Source: Hyphomonadaceae bacterium (GTDB lineage: Bacteria; Pseudomonadota; Alphaproteobacteria; Caulobacterales; Aquidulcibacteraceae). From it: 64,000 nucleotides of DNA. Positions 7,945 through 17,024 of this stretch are shown one piece after another. Under the pieces are notes generated by a model. That model worked only from the letters and a program-made list of their open reading frames with translations. It had not been told where the DNA came from and searched no databases. The stretch's first letter is position 1; each line of letters opens with the position of its first letter. Location of the stretch: NCBI GenBank assembly GCA_019636095.1, contig JAHBYF010000010.1, positions 78,508-142,507 of the forward strand. Reading direction: 5' to 3'. The translations under genes were made by a program, and so were the position numbers.

Positions 7945-8426
7945 GCCAGTTGTCGGCCATACTCATCTTTATCGCTGGCGGTTTACTCACGGCGTTCGTA
8001 GGCATGTGGGCAACGCGGGCTGAATCTGAGTTTTTCCAGGACGAGCGACGCGTCCGCGATGCGGCTGAGCGGGCCCGCGACGCGAGTTGGCGCATCCCGC
8101 TTGCGCGCGTGGGAGCCGCTGCCCAGCTTAGCGCATTCGGCGCGATGATGGCTGTCTGCCTGATTCTCATTTTGATCTTGGTACTTGGCGCCGAAAGAAG
8201 CGCCGCGTGGGCGGGACTCGCTATGTTGGCGTGCGGCGCTGTCTTCTTGCTCTGCGGGCCCGTCGCGCTAGCGTCGGTGCTGCTCTGCCGCTGCGGCCGC
8301 TGCGCAGGCGCCCTGTTCGACAACGGACGGCCCGCCCGGAAAGGGACCGTGGCTTGGACACGGGAAAATTGGCGCATGCTCATTGGACGCGGCGCCTGTC
8401 CCAGGTGCGGCGCGTCGGTGGAATAA
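7941..8426 (+). CDS. Membrane protein with C-terminal zinc-ribbon-like cysteines
   Basis: A 161-residue protein of unknown function. Hydrophobic segments lie at about 3-23, 63-83 and 88-115, with a charged, probably helical stretch (residues 26-50) between the first two. The C-terminus has cysteines at 116, 118 and 121 and a CPRC pair at 153-156, spaced like a zinc ribbon on the membrane surface. The start ATG overlaps the CPBP protease stop (ATGA), so this is the last gene of the four-gene unit. I do not recognise a family; the coupling suggests it works with the protease or the SPFH protein. Confidence 0.75.
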   Translation: MSQLSAILIFIAGGLLTAFVGMWATRAESEFFQDERRVRDAAERARDASWRIPLARVGAAAQLSAFGAMMAVCLILILILVLGAERSAAWAGLAMLACGAVFLLCGPVALASVLLCRCGRCAGALFDNGRPARKGTVAWTRENWRMLIGRGACPRCGASVE

Positions 8427-8521
8427 TGGCCCGCGCCCTTGCCCCCACCCCGCCCCTGCCGTAAGCACGCGCGATCCGCTCAATGGATCGATTCTAGCCG
8501 CAAAATCGCGGGCGGAGACGC

Positions 8522-11500
8522 ATGCCGAAACGTACAGACATCAACTCGATCCTGATCATTGGGGCCGGGCCGATCATTATCGGCCAGGCATGCGAGTTCG
8601 ATTATTCCGGCGTGCAAGCGGTGAAGGTGCTGAAGGCAGAGGGCTATCGCGTCATCCTCGTGAACTCGAACCCGGCGACGATCATGACCGATCCGGGCTT
8701 GGCGCACGCGACCTACATCGAACCGATCACGCCCGAGATGGTCGAGAAGATCATCGAGAAAGAAAAACCAGATGCCCTACTGCCGACGATGGGCGGCCAG
8801 ACGGCGCTGAATTGCGCGCTGACTTTAGAGCGCACCGGGGTGCTGGCGAAACATGGCGTCGAAATGATCGGCGCAAAGGCCGACGTCATCGAAAAGGCCG
8901 AGCACCGGATGAAGTTCCGCGATGCTATGGACAAGATCGGCTTGGAGTCGCCGCGCTCGCGTCTCGTCAACACGATGGAGCAAGCGCTTGAAGCGCTTGA
9001 GCACGTGCAGCTGCCATCAATCATTCGTCCGTCGCTGACGCTTGGCGGCTTGGGCGGCGGCGTCGCCTACAATCTGGAAGAGTTCAAAGAGATCGTTGAG
9101 CGCGGTTTGGCCGCCTCGCCGATCACAGAAATTTTGGTCGAAGAAAGCATTATCGGCTGGAAAGAGTATGAGATGGAGGTCGTTCGCGATAAGGCGGACA
9201 ATTGCATCATCATCTGCTCGATCGAAAACATCGACCCGATGGGCGTGCATACCGGCGACTCGATCACCGTTGCGCCCGCCCTCACACTGACGGACCGTGA
9301 ATATCAGATCATGCGCAATGCGAGCATTGCGGTGCTGCGCGAGATCGGCGTCGAGACCGGCGGCTCAAACGTCCAGTTCGCGGTGAATCCGGCAAACGGC
9401 CGCATGGTTGTCATCGAAATGAACCCGCGCGTTTCGCGCTCATCGGCGCTGGCGTCGAAAGCCACGGGTTTCCCGATTGCCAAGGTCGCCGCGAAGTGCG
9501 CCATTGGCTACACGCTCGACGAAATCGCCAACGACATCACCGGCGGCGCGATGCCGGCGAGCTTCGAGCCAACAATCGATTACGTCGTCACCAAGATTCC
9601 CCGCTTTGCATTCGAACGCTTCCAAGGTTCGGACACGACGTTGACGACTTCAATGAAGTCCGTCGGCGAAGCGATGGCGATTGGGCGGACGTTCCAGGAG
9701 TCTCTGCAGAAGGCGCTGCGCTCGCTCGACACGGGCCTCACCGGCCTGGATGAAATCCAGATCGAAGGCGCATCGGACGAAGACAATGGCCGCGCCGCAG
9801 TGCGCGCGCGCCTCGTCACGCCGAAATCCGATCGCCTGCTTGTTTGCGCGGAAGCTTTGCGCCGCGGCTTGAGCGTTGAAGAGATCTGCGCGGCCTCGCA
9901 CTTCGATCCATGGTTCGTGCGTCAGATCGCCGAAATCATAGCAAAAGAGGCCGAAATTCGCGCTGAGGGATTGCCGAAGGATGCGGCCGGTTTCCGCGCG
10001 CTGAAAGCGCAAGGCTTCTCCGACGCGCGCTTGGCCAAGCTCACCGGTGGCCGCGAACGCGATGTGCGCGCAGCGCGCCGCAAGCTTGGCGTGCGCCCGC
10101 AATTCAAGCGCATCGACAGCTGCGCCGCAGAATTCCGCGCGACGACGCCGTACATGTATTCGACCTACGAATTTCCAGCTTACGGCTCCGATGCCGCTGA
10201 CTGCGAAGCCGATCCCTCAGATCGCAACAAGGTCATCATCCTTGGCGGTGGGCCGAACCGCATCGGCCAAGGCATCGAGTTCGATTATTGCTGCTGTCAC
10301 GCCGCATTCGCGTGCGCAGAGATCGGCGTCGAGTCGATTATGGTCAATTGCAACCCGGAAACCGTGTCGACTGACTACGACACCTCCGACCGCCTCTACT
10401 TCGAACCGCTAACGACCGAAGACGTTCTCGAAATCGTTGAGACCGAAAGATCGCGCGGCGCGGTGCAAGGCCTCATCGTGCAGTTCGGCGGCCAGACGCC
10501 GCTGAAGCTTGCGCAGCCGCTGGCCGACGAAGGCGCGCCAATTCTAGGCACAAGTGTAGACGCCATCGACCTCGCCGAAGATCGAGACCGCTTCCAGGCT
10601 TTGCTGCGCAAGATCGGCCTGAAGCAGCCCGACAACACTATCGCGCCATCACTTGACGCAGCGCGCGCCGGCGCCAGCAAGATCGGTTACCCGGTGATGC
10701 TGCGGCCAAGCTACGTCCTTGGCGGCCTGGCGATGCAGATCGTGCAGAACGAAGGCGAACTGGACGAGTACGTTACCCGCATCTCCCGCGCGCTCGGCGG
10801 CCCGAGCGAGCTAGCGGTCTCAGAGAAGCGGCCGCTGCTGGTGGATCGTTATCTCCGCGATGCGATTGAAGTCGATGTCGACGCGATTTGCGATGGCGAG
10901 GACGTCTTCGTCGCTGGTGTCATGGAGCACATAGAAGAAGCCGGCGTACACTCGGGCGATAGCGCCTGCGCACTGCCGCCCTACTCACTGCCTAAGAAGT
11001 TGATTGATGAAATCGAAGCGCAGACCAAGAAACTCGCGCTTGCACTCGACGTGCGCGGCCTCATCAACATTCAGTTCGCGGTGAAGGACGACGAAATCTT
11101 CATCCTCGAAGCCAACCCACGCGCGTCCCGCACTGCGCCGTTCGTGGCGAAGGCGATCAATCGCCCGATCGCGGCGGCGGCAGCGAAGGTGATGGCCGGC
11201 GTGAAGCTGAAGGAACTGAAGCTTGATCGGCCGTCGAAGAAACACGTTGCGGTGAAGGAAGCCGTCTTCCCGTTTGCACGTTTCCCAGGCGTCGACCCGG
11301 TGCTTGGCCCGGAAATGCGGTCGACCGGCGAGGTGATGGGTCTGGACGAAAGCTTTGTCGCTGCCTTCGCCAAGAGCCAAGTCGCCTCTGGCATCAATCT
11401 CCCGACGGCGGGCGCCTGCTTCATCTCCGTGAAGAACGCCGACAAGCCGGCGCTCGTGCCGGTGGCTCGAGATCTGATCGAGTTGGGCTTCAAGATCATC

Positions 11501-11803
11501 GCCACCGGCGGCACCGCCGACTACCTCAGCGGCAAGGGTCTCCAAGTTCAAAAGGTCAACAAGGTTGCCGAGGGACGGCCACACATCGACGACGCCATGA
11601 AGAACGGCGACGTCCAGCTCGTTTTCAACACCACCGAAGGCGCTCAATCCTACCGCGACAGCTATTCCATCCGTCGCACGGCGCTGGTGCAGAATATCCC
11701 GTACTATACGACGGTGTCGGGCGCGCGGGCAGCCATCCAGGCCATCCGCCTGCTCAAATCCGGGGCGCCTCTAGGCGTTCGAGCGCTTCAGGCCTATGCT
11801 TGA
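8522..11803 (+). CDS. carB: Carbamoyl-phosphate synthase large subunit
   Basis: Makes carbamoyl phosphate from bicarbonate, ammonia (passed from the CarA glutaminase) and two ATP, for arginine and pyrimidine synthesis. The 1093-residue protein shows the internal duplication: the first ATP-grasp synthetase half begins at GAGPIIIGQACEFDYSG near residue 15, the second at LGGGPNRIGQGIEFDY near 565. The MGS-like allosteric domain starts near 963 (ISVKNADKPALVPVARDL, then IIATGGTADYL). Length is close to the 1073 of E. coli. A ribosome site (GGCGGAG) precedes the ATG. carA is not in the window. The next gene is greA, an adjacency common in alphaproteobacteria. Confidence 0.98.
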   Translation: MPKRTDINSILIIGAGPIIIGQACEFDYSGVQAVKVLKAEGYRVILVNSNPATIMTDPGLAHATYIEPITPEMVEKIIEKEKPDALLPTMGGQTALNCALTLERTGVLAKHGVEMIGAKADVIEKAEHRMKFRDAMDKIGLESPRSRLVNTMEQALEALEHVQLPSIIRPSLTLGGLGGGVAYNLEEFKEIVERGLAASPITEILVEESIIGWKEYEMEVVRDKADNCIIICSIENIDPMGVHTGDSITVAPALTLTDREYQIMRNASIAVLREIGVETGGSNVQFAVNPANGRMVVIEMNPRVSRSSALASKATGFPIAKVAAKCAIGYTLDEIANDITGGAMPASFEPTIDYVVTKIPRFAFERFQGSDTTLTTSMKSVGEAMAIGRTFQESLQKALRSLDTGLTGLDEIQIEGASDEDNGRAAVRARLVTPKSDRLLVCAEALRRGLSVEEICAASHFDPWFVRQIAEIIAKEAEIRAEGLPKDAAGFRALKAQGFSDARLAKLTGGRERDVRAARRKLGVRPQFKRIDSCAAEFRATTPYMYSTYEFPAYGSDAADCEADPSDRNKVIILGGGPNRIGQGIEFDYCCCHAAFACAEIGVESIMVNCNPETVSTDYDTSDRLYFEPLTTEDVLEIVETERSRGAVQGLIVQFGGQTPLKLAQPLADEGAPILGTSVDAIDLAEDRDRFQALLRKIGLKQPDNTIAPSLDAARAGASKIGYPVMLRPSYVLGGLAMQIVQNEGELDEYVTRISRALGGPSELAVSEKRPLLVDRYLRDAIEVDVDAICDGEDVFVAGVMEHIEEAGVHSGDSACALPPYSLPKKLIDEIEAQTKKLALALDVRGLINIQFAVKDDEIFILEANPRASRTAPFVAKAINRPIAAAAAKVMAGVKLKELKLDRPSKKHVAVKEAVFPFARFPGVDPVLGPEMRSTGEVMGLDESFVAAFAKSQVASGINLPTAGACFISVKNADKPALVPVARDLIELGFKIIATGGTADYLSGKGLQVQKVNKVAEGRPHIDDAMKNGDVQLVFNTTEGAQSYRDSYSIRRTALVQNIPYYTTVSGARAAIQAIRLLKSGAPLGVRALQAYA

Positions 11804-11828
11804 CGTCAGGCCGGATCGGACCCAAATT
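11800..11828 (+). promoter_or_regulatory. Possible promoter for greA
   Basis: TTGACG at 11800-11805 and CAAATT at 11823-11828 are 17 bases apart and overlap the carB stop. The -35 is good, the -10 weak. It would give a leader of about 25 bases with no clear ribosome site before the greA ATG. Confidence 0.3.
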
Positions 11829-11861
11829 TCCTTATCCAAAACGGACTTTTACACCACACCC

Positions 11862-12335
11862 ATGGAAAAAATCCCAATGACCGCCGAGGGTTACACCGCC
11901 CTCGACGCAGAGCTAAAGCGTCTCAAGACGGAAGAACGCCCGGCGGTAATCCAGGCGATTGCGGAAGCGCGCGCCCACGGCGACCTCTCCGAGAACGCTG
12001 AATATCATGCGGCGAAAGAGCGCCAGGCCTTCATCGAAGGCCGGGTCACTGAGCTTGAGGACAAGATCGCCCGCGCCCAGGTCATCGATATATCGAAGCT
12101 CACCGGCAAGCAGGTGAAGTTCGGCGCGACCGTGAACCTCCTGGACGAGGATTCGGGCGCCAAGTCCAAATACAAGATCGTTGGTGAGGACGAGTCCGAC
12201 GTGAAGGGCGGCAAGATCTCGATCACCTCCCCGATCGCGCGCGCGCTCATCGGCAAGGAAGAGGGCGACGTCATCGAAGTGATGGCGCCTGGCGGGCCGA
12301 AGTCCTACGAGATTACCAAGGTGAAGTACCTCTGA
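11862..12335 (+). CDS. greA: Transcription elongation factor GreA
   Basis: Rescues backtracked RNA polymerase by stimulating transcript cleavage through the secondary channel. The 157-residue protein has the N-terminal antiparallel coiled coil with its acidic tip (Asp41 and Glu44 in GDLSENAEYHAAKERQ) and the C-terminal FKBP-like domain (KGGKISITSPIARALIGKEEGD). Length equals the family standard when the ATG at 11862 is used; the frame stays open upstream to 11796 inside carB, but that part is unrelated. The sequence before the ATG is CA-rich without a Shine-Dalgarno match, which is unusual here. Confidence 0.96.
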   Translation: MEKIPMTAEGYTALDAELKRLKTEERPAVIQAIAEARAHGDLSENAEYHAAKERQAFIEGRVTELEDKIARAQVIDISKLTGKQVKFGATVNLLDEDSGAKSKYKIVGEDESDVKGGKISITSPIARALIGKEEGDVIEVMAPGGPKSYEITKVKYL

Positions 12336-12358
12336 CACTTGAGCCGGGCGGGGGCTGA

Positions 12359-13366
12359 ATGCGAAGTGCTGGCTATCAGCCCGCAGAGCCTCTGAACGTC
12401 TGGATTGTCACGGACGGCCGCGCCGGCATCGAAGCGCAAGCGCTGGGGCTAGCCGAAGCGATCGCACGGCGCGCGCCAATCTCGCTCACGACCAAGCGCG
12501 TGCGCGTCCGCTCGCCTTATAGCTGGTTGCCCGCTGGCTTCGTACCAGCGCCCAGGAATGCGCTGACGATCGACTCAGATCCGATCCAGCCGCCCTGGCC
12601 GGATATCTTCATCGGCTGCGGGCGCGCGTCGATACCGTTCGCGATGAGCGTGCGCGATTGGTCGAACGGCAAAACCTTCGTGGTGCAGCTGCAGGACCCG
12701 CGCGTGAACCCGCGCGAGTTCGATGTCGTTATCCCACCGATGCACGATGGGATCGAAGGCCAGAACGTTTTGCCAATAGTGGGCGCGTGCAATCGCATCA
12801 CCGCCGAACGGCTGGAGCACGCTGTTTCCGCTTACAAACCAGCCAATTTGGAGGATTTGCCCTCACCGCGTTTCGCCATACTGATCGGCGGAAAATCGAA
12901 GCGGCAAGACATTTCGGCGGAACGCGCGCGCTCCATTTCAGATTCACTTGCTGCGGTTCAGCGCGAAACGGGGGGCTCGTTGATGGCGACATTGTCACGC
13001 CGCACCAGCCCCGCCGCGCGCACCCAGTTTCGCACATGGCTCGCGCCGCATTGCACGGTCTTCTACGAAGACCAAGGCGCAAACCCCTATCCCGCTATCC
13101 TCGGCGTCGCCGACCATGTCTTTGTCACGGCTGATAGCGTGAACATGGCGACGGAAGCTGCGGCCACCGGCAAACCGGTCCACATCCTCGCCGTCGATGG
13201 CCAACTTGGAAAGCTCGCAAAGTTTCATCAGAGCCTGGCCCGCCGCGGCTGTGCGCGGCCCTACAATGGCAAGCTTGAGACCTGGTCATACCCGCCATTG
13301 CTAGAGACCGATCGCGCAGCGTCGGCGGTGCTGACGGCGTGGATGGCGCGCGCCCGCAAGACCTAG
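12359..13366 (+). CDS. Mitochondrial fission ELM1-family protein
   Basis: A 335-residue protein of the ELM1 family (formerly DUF1022), found in many alphaproteobacteria and in plant mitochondria, where ELM1 recruits a dynamin-related protein. The bacterial role is not settled; the fold resembles GT-B glycosyltransferases. Family features seen: WIVTDGRAGIEAQALGLAEA at the N-terminus, FIGCGRASIPFA, the QDPRVNPREFDVVIPPMHD segment, and the late FVTADSVNMATEAAATGKPVH loop. It begins 23 bases after the greA stop on the same strand, so co-transcription is likely. Its last four bases overlap the convergent response-regulator gene. Confidence 0.9.
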   Translation: MRSAGYQPAEPLNVWIVTDGRAGIEAQALGLAEAIARRAPISLTTKRVRVRSPYSWLPAGFVPAPRNALTIDSDPIQPPWPDIFIGCGRASIPFAMSVRDWSNGKTFVVQLQDPRVNPREFDVVIPPMHDGIEGQNVLPIVGACNRITAERLEHAVSAYKPANLEDLPSPRFAILIGGKSKRQDISAERARSISDSLAAVQRETGGSLMATLSRRTSPAARTQFRTWLAPHCTVFYEDQGANPYPAILGVADHVFVTADSVNMATEAAATGKPVHILAVDGQLGKLAKFHQSLARRGCARPYNGKLETWSYPPLLETDRAASAVLTAWMARARKT

Positions 13367-13713
13367 GCGAACAACGTCTGCAGCCCAGCTTTCAGATCGG
13401 CGTCGCTTACCGGTTTGGTGAACACCGGCGCCTTCGCCAGTTCCGGCGGCGCCTCCTTCACATTGTCGTAGCCGGTGCAAAACGCCACCCGCACGCCCAG
13501 ACCATGAAGTTTCACGCCGAGCGGCACGCTGGAGACGCCTTGTCCTAGGCGAGCGTCCAGCAACGCCGCATCTGGCTTTTCGCGCGCAATGACGGCCTCA
13601 GCCTCGGCGATCGAATGCGCCGGCCCCAATACCTCGTAGCCCATGTCCGACAGCCGTTCGCCAAGTTCCATGGCGATCAGGGCGTCATCTTCGACAACCA
13701 AAATCTTCGGCAA
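13363..13713 (-). CDS. Single-domain response regulator (CheY-like receiver)
   Basis: A 116-residue receiver domain without an output domain. It has the acidic pocket (Glu8-Asp9-Asp10), phospho-acceptor Asp53 in LLDARL, the Thr/Ser switch near Thr80 (FCTGY) and Lys100-Pro101. The frame starts at a TTG (13713-13711), giving the standard receiver N-terminus PKILVVEDD; no in-frame ATG is close by. No histidine kinase is in the window, so the partner is unknown. Single receivers of this type are frequent in alphaproteobacteria in general stress or motility signalling. Confidence 0.88.
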   Translation of the reverse strand: MPKILVVEDDALIAMELGERLSDMGYEVLGPAHSIAEAEAVIAREKPDAALLDARLGQGVSSVPLGVKLHGLGVRVAFCTGYDNVKEAPPELAKAPVFTKPVSDADLKAGLQTLFA

Positions 13714-13894
13714 GATAGCGCACCGCCCCGTAACCTTACGTGTCCCCTATCCGACACCATACCTGTGGACAAGGTAGTGGCAATTCCGGCGCTCAGCGGC
13801 ATTTCGCGCTTGCTCCGAAAGCCATGGCGGCGCTTCCGAAGCTGCTGCTCCGCCGCCATATTAGGCAACATCGAATCCCTGAATTGAGCAGGAC

Positions 13895-14881
13895 ATGACT
13901 TCACAACCCGCCCGCCACGCTCCCATCGTCATCATTGGCTCAGGCCCAGCCGGCTACACAGCCGCCATCTACGCCGCGCGCGCGCTGCGCAAGCCGATGC
14001 TCATTGCGGGCCTGCAGCCTGGCGGCCAGCTCACGATCACGACCGACGTCGAAAACTATCCGGGCTTCGCCGACACCATCCAAGGCCCCTGGCTGATGGA
14101 ACAAATGCGCGCGCAGGCCAAACATGTCGGCACCGACTTGGTCGACGACATCATAGTCAAAGCCGAACTTGATCAGCGCCCATTCAAGCTCACAGGCGAC
14201 AGCGGCCAAATCTATCTGGCCGACGCGCTGATCATCGCCACAGGTGCGCAAGCAAAGTGGCTAGGCTTGCCGGGTGAGCAGCACTTCCAGGGCTTCGGCG
14301 TCAGCGCCTGCGCAACGTGCGACGGCTTCTTCTATCGTGGCAAGGAAGTCGCGGTGATCGGCGGCGGCAACAGCGCGGTTGAGGAAGCGCTCTATCTCGC
14401 TCACCTCGCCAGCAAAGTGACGCTGATCCATCGCCGTGACACGCTCAAAGCTGAAAAAGTGCTGCAGGAACGCCTCTTCAATCATCCAAGCGTTGAAACT
14501 GTCTGGGATAGCGCCCTCGAAGATATCCAAGGCACGGAAGACCCCAAAGGTGTCACCGGCATCGTGATTAAGAACGTGAAGACGGGCGCTCTCGAAGAAC
14601 GCAAAGTTGACGGCGTGTTCGTCGCTATCGGTCACGCGCCTTCGACGGAGCTCTTCAAGGGTCAAGTCGCAATGAAAGAGAGCGGCTACATCATCGTGAA
14701 GCCCGGCACGACCGAGACGAACATCCCCGGCGTGTATGCTGCGGGCGATGTGGCTGACGATACCTACCGGCAAGCCGTCACCGCGGCCGGACTGGGCTGC
14801 ATGGCGGCGCTTGAGGCGGAGAAGTATCTCGCAAATCTCGAACTCGACCACGCACGCGCGAAGGCTGGCGCAGCGGCATAG
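13895..14881 (+). CDS. trxB: Thioredoxin-disulfide reductase
   Basis: Transfers electrons from NADPH through FAD to thioredoxin. The 328-residue protein has the FAD Rossmann motif near residue 11 (GSGPAGYTAAIYAARA), the redox-active Cys139-Ala-Thr-Cys142 in SACATCDGFF, the NADPH Rossmann motif GGGNSAVEEALYLA near 157, and the C-terminal FAD motif GVYAAGDVADDTYRQAVTAAG. Length fits the low-molecular-weight bacterial type. A ribosome site (GAGCAGGA) precedes the ATG. It converges on the MscS gene with a 4-base gap. Confidence 0.97.
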   Translation: MTSQPARHAPIVIIGSGPAGYTAAIYAARALRKPMLIAGLQPGGQLTITTDVENYPGFADTIQGPWLMEQMRAQAKHVGTDLVDDIIVKAELDQRPFKLTGDSGQIYLADALIIATGAQAKWLGLPGEQHFQGFGVSACATCDGFFYRGKEVAVIGGGNSAVEEALYLAHLASKVTLIHRRDTLKAEKVLQERLFNHPSVETVWDSALEDIQGTEDPKGVTGIVIKNVKTGALEERKVDGVFVAIGHAPSTELFKGQVAMKESGYIIVKPGTTETNIPGVYAAGDVADDTYRQAVTAAGLGCMAALEAEKYLANLELDHARAKAGAAA

Positions 14882-14885
14882 TCCG

Positions 14886-15911
14886 TTAGCGGCTAGAGGC
14901 CTCGCGTTCTTCGCTATCGAGCTGTTCCGGCTCAGGCGGCGGTTCTGGCTGCATCAGATCTTCAGCGGCGTCGTTGTGCGTTGGCTGCGGTGGCGGCTCG
15001 TAGGCATCAGCGCGTTTTTCAAGCCTGAGAGCGGCCAGCGCGTCGTCGCCTTCCTCTCCGAAGAAGCTGCGAATGCGGATATCGCGCTGCGGCAACGGAA
15101 TTTCGATGCCGGCTTGGCGCAGCGCGTCGTCGATTGCCCATGTATAGGCAGCCTGCATCGCCCGAGGACGTTTCACCGCATCGAGTGTCGGCCAAACGAC
15201 AAGTTCGAAATTCAGCGCTGAATCACCGAAACCGGTCATCCAAACTTGTGTCTTTCGCGCCCCTTCATCCGGCATGGTGAAAGGCACATCGCGCGCTGCT
15301 GCAAGCACTGCGTCGCGCACCTTTTCCTTGTCTGCCCCGTAGGCCACCGCAAATTGCACATGGATGCGGCGTGTGTCCCCGCGCAATGTCCAATTGATCA
15401 CTGTGTTTTCGATGAGCTTCGAGTTTGGCACCAACAGATACACGTGATCGTTGTTGCGTATGCGCGTCGCGCGCGGACCAATCTCTTGCACAAGGCCGCG
15501 CGTACCATCCGGCATCTCGACATAGTCGCCGATGTGCAGCGCGCGGTCTGAGATCAGCACAAGGCCGGAGACAAATTCCTTCACGATGCCTTGCAGACCC
15601 AGACCAAGGCCGATGCCGATCGCACCGGCAAACACCGCGAGCGAGGAAAGGTCGAGCCCGAGGGTTGAGAGCCCAAAGAAAATCCCGACGATAACGAGCC
15701 CGTAGCTCAGCAGCTTTTCGGTGAGATAAAGTGCGGCGCTCCCCTCACGGGTGCGCTGTCGTATGCGCTTGACCGCCGTCCCGGCAATCCACGCTGCAGC
15801 CATGAAAATGAGCGTGAGCAAAAGCGCGCCGGCCACGCCGCCAAGCGTCAGGTTCGTGGCGCCGACCCGAAAGAGCTCAATGCCCGAGAGTTCTCTGATC
15901 TGCTGGTACAT
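14886..15911 (-). CDS. MscS-family small-conductance mechanosensitive channel
   Basis: A 341-residue membrane protein that should open under membrane tension and release solutes on osmotic downshift. Three or more membrane helices precede residue 125; the pore-lining helix is recognisable in SLAVFAGAIGIGLGLGLQGIVKEFVSGLVLI. The beta domain follows (DYVEMPDGTRGLVQEIGPRATRIRN, then VPNSKLIENTVINW). The tail after about 295 is hydrophilic, rich in Glu, Pro and Gln. The N-terminus lacks a large periplasmic extension, so this is the short MscS type. Confidence 0.92.
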   Translation of the reverse strand: MYQQIRELSGIELFRVGATNLTLGGVAGALLLTLIFMAAAWIAGTAVKRIRQRTREGSAALYLTEKLLSYGLVIVGIFFGLSTLGLDLSSLAVFAGAIGIGLGLGLQGIVKEFVSGLVLISDRALHIGDYVEMPDGTRGLVQEIGPRATRIRNNDHVYLLVPNSKLIENTVINWTLRGDTRRIHVQFAVAYGADKEKVRDAVLAAARDVPFTMPDEGARKTQVWMTGFGDSALNFELVVWPTLDAVKRPRAMQAAYTWAIDDALRQAGIEIPLPQRDIRIRSFFGEEGDDALAALRLEKRADAYEPPPQPTHNDAAEDLMQPEPPPEPEQLDSEEREASSR

Positions 15912-16013
15912 CTGAAAATCGCTCTTCCAAGCTCCTTTCTATCGACCCAAGTGGGGAGCCATGCAATATTGCATCGGACAGGGCCTGAGATGAGACCCTG
16001 CGCGGGCTGAGAC

Positions 16014-16904
16014 ATGGACTGGGACAAGCTCAAAACGTTTCACTTCGCGGCCGAGACCGGCAGTCTGACCGCGGCCGCCGAGAAGCTCGGCGTCAGCCAA
16101 TCTTCCGTAAGCCGGCAGATCGCAGCGCTTGAGAACGACATGGGCGTGCCGCTGTTTCAGCGACACGCACGCGGGCTGCTGCTGACGGGGCCAGGCATGG
16201 CGCTGCGCGAGTTCACCCGCGAAATGGCGGGCGCCGCCGTCATCGCGGAATCGACGCTGAAGGACGCGCGCGAAAAGGTCATCGGCGATCTCAAGGTCAC
16301 GGCGCCGGTTGCGTTCGGCTCGACTTGGCTCGCGCCGCGATTAGGCGCCTTTGCCGACACCTATCCCGAAACACGCCTGCAGATCATGCTCGATGACCGC
16401 GAGTACGACCTGCTGAAGCTTGAAGCCGAATGCGCGATCCGCCTGTGGGCGGCGACGCATGCGGACTTGATCCAACGCAAGCTGCTTGAGGTCCGCGTCA
16501 GTCTCTACGCGTCTGCTGCATATCTACAGCGGCACGGCACGCCGAAGAATGTCGAGGATCTCGATAACCACCGCATCATCGCCTACCAGGCGGGCGTCCC
16601 AACGCCGATGCGCGAACTGGATTGGGCGCAACGCGCCGGCCGCGAAGATGCAAAACCGCGACCGCCGTTGCTTGAGATCAACAACGTCTACGGCATGCTG
16701 CGTGCGGTGGAGTCAGGCTTCGGCATCGGCAGCGCGCCGGACTATATGGCGCGCGAAAACCCCAACCTCGTAAAAGTTCTGCCGAACCTGCAGGGCCCGA
16801 GCTTTGAGGTCTATTTCATCTATCCAAGCGATCTTAAGCGCTCGAAGCGCATCGCTGCCTTCCGCCAATTCCTGATCGATCAAGCGGCGGATTGGGAGCC
16901 TTGA
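16014..16904 (+). CDS. LysR-family transcriptional regulator
   Basis: A 296-residue regulator. Residues 1-60 form the winged helix-turn-helix (DKLKTFHFAAETGSLTAAAE, then KLGVSQSSVSRQIAALE and PLFQRHARGLLLTGPG); the rest is the periplasmic-binding-like effector domain, beginning near residue 88 (GDLKVTAPVAFGSTWLAPRL). The subgroup resembles AaeR/DsdC-like regulators, but the target and inducer cannot be read from the sequence. It is divergent from the MscS gene, 102 bases apart, and is followed by a palindromic repeat that may stop transcription. Confidence 0.93.
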   Translation: MDWDKLKTFHFAAETGSLTAAAEKLGVSQSSVSRQIAALENDMGVPLFQRHARGLLLTGPGMALREFTREMAGAAVIAESTLKDAREKVIGDLKVTAPVAFGSTWLAPRLGAFADTYPETRLQIMLDDREYDLLKLEAECAIRLWAATHADLIQRKLLEVRVSLYASAAYLQRHGTPKNVEDLDNHRIIAYQAGVPTPMRELDWAQRAGREDAKPRPPLLEINNVYGMLRAVESGFGIGSAPDYMARENPNLVKVLPNLQGPSFEVYFIYPSDLKRSKRIAAFRQFLIDQAADWEP

Positions 16905-16912
16905 TCTAACAT

Positions 16913-17017
16913 CGTCATTCCGGGGCTCAGCGTAGCTGAGAACCCGGAATCCAGGTGCAAGCGACGAGCACGTAGCCCCTGGATTCCGGATCGCGCTTTC
17001 GCGTGTCCGGAATGACG
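16913..17017. repeat. REP-like composite palindromic element
   Basis: Two nested inverted repeats fill the gap between the convergent LysR and YpfJ genes. The outer arms are CGTCATTCCGG (16913-16923) and CCGGAATGACG (17007-17017), both perfect. The inner arms are 12 bases each, CCGGAATCCAGG (16944-16955) and CCTGGATTCCGG (16978-16989). This looks like the small interspersed palindromic elements found in many proteobacterial genomes. No second copy was noticed in the window. Confidence 0.65.
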
Positions 17018-17024
17018 GAAGGCG

